Source of the DNA: JAEUMG01 sp046349315
GTDB lineage: Bacteria > Pseudomonadota > Alphaproteobacteria > Rhizobiales > Aestuariivirgaceae
Assembly: GCA_046349315.1 (NCBI GenBank)
Contig: JAXMCQ010000033.1
Location: forward strand, 1-41,394
Reading direction: 5' to 3'
DNA: 41,394 nucleotides
Every line of letters starts with the position of its first letter. The first letter of the stretch is position 1. The position numbers and the translations under genes are program-made. Positions 39,369-41,394 of the stretch are shown here, piece after piece. The notes under the pieces were generated by a model, which saw nothing but the letters and a program-made list of their open reading frames with translations, had not been told where the DNA came from and did no database searches.

Positions 39369-41394
39369 CACAGACCTTCCCATTCGCTCGTGCCCTGACC
39401 GGTCAGGGACTTCAAGTCGACGGTAAAGATAACGGAGCGGCCGACATCGTCGCCCTTCTGGCCGCCATTCGTGTAGTCCTCCTTGAAGAGGAGCTTGAAG
39501 TTGAAGCAGTCGCAGTCGTAACCGATACCAACCATGTCCTTGATCATCTGCGAGCCTTCGATGTCGTAGCGGGCGCCGCCATAGAGGGTCCACCCAGGTA
39601 CGAAACTCCAGGCCGCGGTTCCCCACACCTGCTGTTCGGGTTCCGGACGCCCATAATCAGGCGCGGCGTCCACATCCACGTAATGGACAGACCCCGAAAT
39701 CCTGTCGAAAGTGAGGCTGACCCCGGCCTGCTGGACGCGTATGTCGGACAGGTCCTCAGCGGTCCGGATCTGGTAGGAAAAGCCCAGCATCTCCCATGGC
39801 TGCCAGGCGATGGCGCCGACCAGGTCGGAGCGCACGTCATCAAGGCCGGAGCCGGGCAGAAAGCTGTTCTCGCCGGCGACGTGGAAGGACTCACCGAAAC
39901 TCACGCGCGCAAAGCCGCCCTCGGGATCGAGGAAGGTATAAAGCACCCCCATGTTGACGCGCGTGCCAGCCTCATACTGGTCGAGACCGGTATTGCGATC
40001 ATGCAGGAAGAGGCTGGTGTCGTCGAAATTGATATTGATCGAATCCTCTTTGCCGAACTCATCGGTATCAGTCTCGTCGCCGGCGGCGATGATCTGGGCG
40101 ATCGGCGTGACGATGTGTTGGCCGAGGTCGTTTGAACCGATGAAGGGCCAACTGACTTCGACGCCGGCTTTAGGCAGCAGGCGGCCGGTCGTTTCCTGAC
40201 TGCTGTAGTCGCCGGGGATATATTCGTTCGGCAGGTTGTTGCTGATGTAGAGATCGCCGCGCATGGTGGCGAAAGGCGTTATGACCTGGCCCATGTCGGT
40301 ATACATCTGCCGCTGCCAGTTGGCTTCCAGTGTGCCGCGCTGCTGATCAGTACCGAGATCGACAGTCGGAAACGCCACCAAGGCCTCTTCTCGCGTCAAG
40401 CTGTACAGGCTCGACTTGAAGCCCAACTCGCCGCCCAGGATCGCCTGATCCAGCATATAGTCGTAGCGTATGTAGGGCAGGGCGACGGGCAATTCGTCCT
40501 GGTTGTCGGTCGTCAGCAGACCTTGGAAATGCAAGGCCTGGGCGGACAGGTAATTGCGATCATTGATTCCGGTCAGAAAGAGCTTGTTGGTGATCTCGTC
40601 GCGATCGTCGATGTCGTAGCGGCGCATAAATTCGACATCGCTGACGACAGTGCCGTCCCAACCCCATTTCCAGTTGTCATTGATCGTGAAATCGCCCCTG
40701 GTACGGGCCGAGCCGCGCCAATGGGTGTCGCCGGGGGGCGGTTGGTCGGTATCGAGCTGGTAGATGCCGTCGCCCTCGACGGAATATTCGCCATAGACGA
40801 GGCGATGCCGCCAAATCGCGCCCGCAAGCAGGCCCTGTTTCGACGTCAGGGTCGGGAGCAGGGTCAGATCGTAATTCGGCGCGAGATTGATGAAATAAGG
40901 GACGGTGACGCCGCCGCCGTAGATCTTTCCGTAGCTGAATTTCGGCGCCAGGACACCGGTCTTTCGCTTGACGGTCGGATCGGGCTGCGAGAATTCCGGC
41001 AGCGTGATGACGTCCATGCCGCCGAATTCGAAGGTCGCGTCCTTATGGTAGATCATATGGTCGCGCTCGTTATGCGTCGACTGCCGGGCCCGGATCTCCC
41101 AGAGCGGCTTGCCATTCGGCATCACGCAGGTAGCGCAGCGGTTATAGATCACGCGGTCATAGACGGTGATGTAGCCGTCGCGGCGCACGGCGTAATCGGC
41201 AGTGATGGTGGCGTTGTTCGTTAGGAGCAGGCGGAGGTGTTCAGCAAACCCGTCGCGGAACCGGTTACGCATTTCCGTCTTGTCGGCTTCGAGGACATTG
41301 CCGCTCGGCTCCTTGAGGCGGACCTCGCCATTAGCGGTCATGACGCCGGTCTTGGTGTTGTAGGTGACGCGGGTCGCGATGAGATCGTAGGGAC
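39368..41394 (-). CDS. lptD: LPS-assembly protein LptD (partial, N-terminus beyond right edge)
   Basis: At least 674 residues, with the frame open through the right edge (reading PYDLIATRVTYNTKTGVMTA before the internal Met at 41341). The visible start is the end of the OstA-like jellyroll (TANGEVRLKEPSGNVLEADK) that receives LPS from the LptA bridge. The rest is the beta-barrel, with aromatic and alternating strands (PYFINLAPNYDLTLLPTLTSKQGLLAG, WKWGWDGTVVSDVEFMRRYD). The barrel ends with YDCDCFNFKLLFKEDY, containing the paired C-terminal cysteines that form LptD disulfides. It inserts LPS into the outer leaflet. It is first visible in the lptD-surA-rsmA series. Confidence 0.94.
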   Translation of the reverse strand, partial: PYDLIATRVTYNTKTGVMTANGEVRLKEPSGNVLEADKTEMRNRFRDGFAEHLRLLLTNNATITADYAVRRDGYITVYDRVIYNRCATCVMPNGKPLWEIRARQSTHNERDHMIYHKDATFEFGGMDVITLPEFSQPDPTVKRKTGVLAPKFSYGKIYGGGVTVPYFINLAPNYDLTLLPTLTSKQGLLAGAIWRHRLVYGEYSVEGDGIYQLDTDQPPPGDTHWRGSARTRGDFTINDNWKWGWDGTVVSDVEFMRRYDIDDRDEITNKLFLTGINDRNYLSAQALHFQGLLTTDNQDELPVALPYIRYDYMLDQAILGGELGFKSSLYSLTREEALVAFPTVDLGTDQQRGTLEANWQRQMYTDMGQVITPFATMRGDLYISNNLPNEYIPGDYSSQETTGRLLPKAGVEVSWPFIGSNDLGQHIVTPIAQIIAAGDETDTDEFGKEDSININFDDTSLFLHDRNTGLDQYEAGTRVNMGVLYTFLDPEGGFARVSFGESFHVAGENSFLPGSGLDDVRSDLVGAIAWQPWEMLGFSYQIRTAEDLSDIRVQQAGVSLTFDRISGSVHYVDVDAAPDYGRPEPEQQVWGTAAWSFVPGWTLYGGARYDIEGSQMIKDMVGIGYDCDCFNFKLLFKEDYTNGGQKGDDVGRSVIFTVDLKSLTGQGTSEWEGL

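Noticed and set aside
37947..39398. Plus-strand frame of 483 codons opposite rsmA and surA
   Set aside because: The minus strand encodes intact RsmA and SurA; the plus-strand protein has no motif and crosses two genes.
1..41394. tRNA genes, rRNA genes, CRISPR arrays, prophage or restriction and defence genes
   Set aside because: I looked for clover-leaf patterns, regular spaced repeats and hallmark proteins and saw none.

Overview
This window looks like chromosomal DNA of a GC-rich alphaproteobacterium, most likely Hyphomicrobiales (Rhizobiales). The main evidence is gene order: radA-cvpA-purF, then fabD-fabG-acpP-fabF-mltG-yicC-gmk, then lptD-surA-rsmA facing it. Palindromic intergenic repeats of the type common in that order are also present. 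I do not assign a genus. I see no tRNA, rRNA, CRISPR array, transposase or integrase. No stretch longer than about 300 bases lacks a gene.

Layout. 1-1506 (minus): a partial DUF1398 gene, its MarR regulator with a strong operator-like dyad, and an NYN/OST-HTH putative RNA-binding nuclease. 1760-6968 (plus): an accessory catabolic-looking cluster with a SnoaL-like protein, a YtcJ-type amidohydrolase, a LuxR-type regulator broken by a one-base frameshift, a second SnoaL-like protein, and a SnoaL domain fused to a DmdA/GcvT-like tetrahydrofolate-dependent demethylase module. 6974-7114: an inverted pair of palindromic repeats. 7138-10480: a flavodoxin-fold quinone reductase, a DUF2254 membrane protein and a CPA1 Na+/H+ antiporter. 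10528-11649 (minus): a LOV-like PAS plus nucleotide cyclase whose photoactive cysteine and substrate-selecting residues are replaced. 11823-16957: radA, cvpA, purF, an SDR and a hydratase/FAH-like protein. 17001-17105: a second inverted repeat pair.

17119-22297: an Rrf2 regulator with Fe-S-type cysteines, the complete sulfate ABC importer sbp-cysT-cysW-cysA, and a MerR regulator preceded by a CRP-like dyad. 22309-24228 (minus): a threonine dehydratase and an XRE regulator; divergent from them is a PfpI/DJ-1 protein ending in a strong hairpin. 25038-31677: fatty-acid synthesis and envelope housekeeping genes, with a good terminator between acpP and fabF.

31704-37041 (minus): a three-gene phosphorelay, translationally coupled, made of a 1234-residue histidine kinase with five tandem GAF domains, a single-domain receiver, and a receiver-cyclase fusion. 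It has the hallmarks of a signal-integration device turning several GAF inputs into cyclic-nucleotide output. With a small secreted DUF1330 gene it sits between gmk and rsmA, which are close neighbours in many relatives. 37539-41394 (minus): rsmA, surA and partial lptD, with pdxA absent from its usual place between surA and rsmA.

The most novel-looking items are the SnoaL::DmdA-like fusion and its cluster, the cysteine-less LOV-like cyclase, and the five-GAF relay ending in a cyclase. Functions are read from motifs and family resemblance only; no database search was possible.
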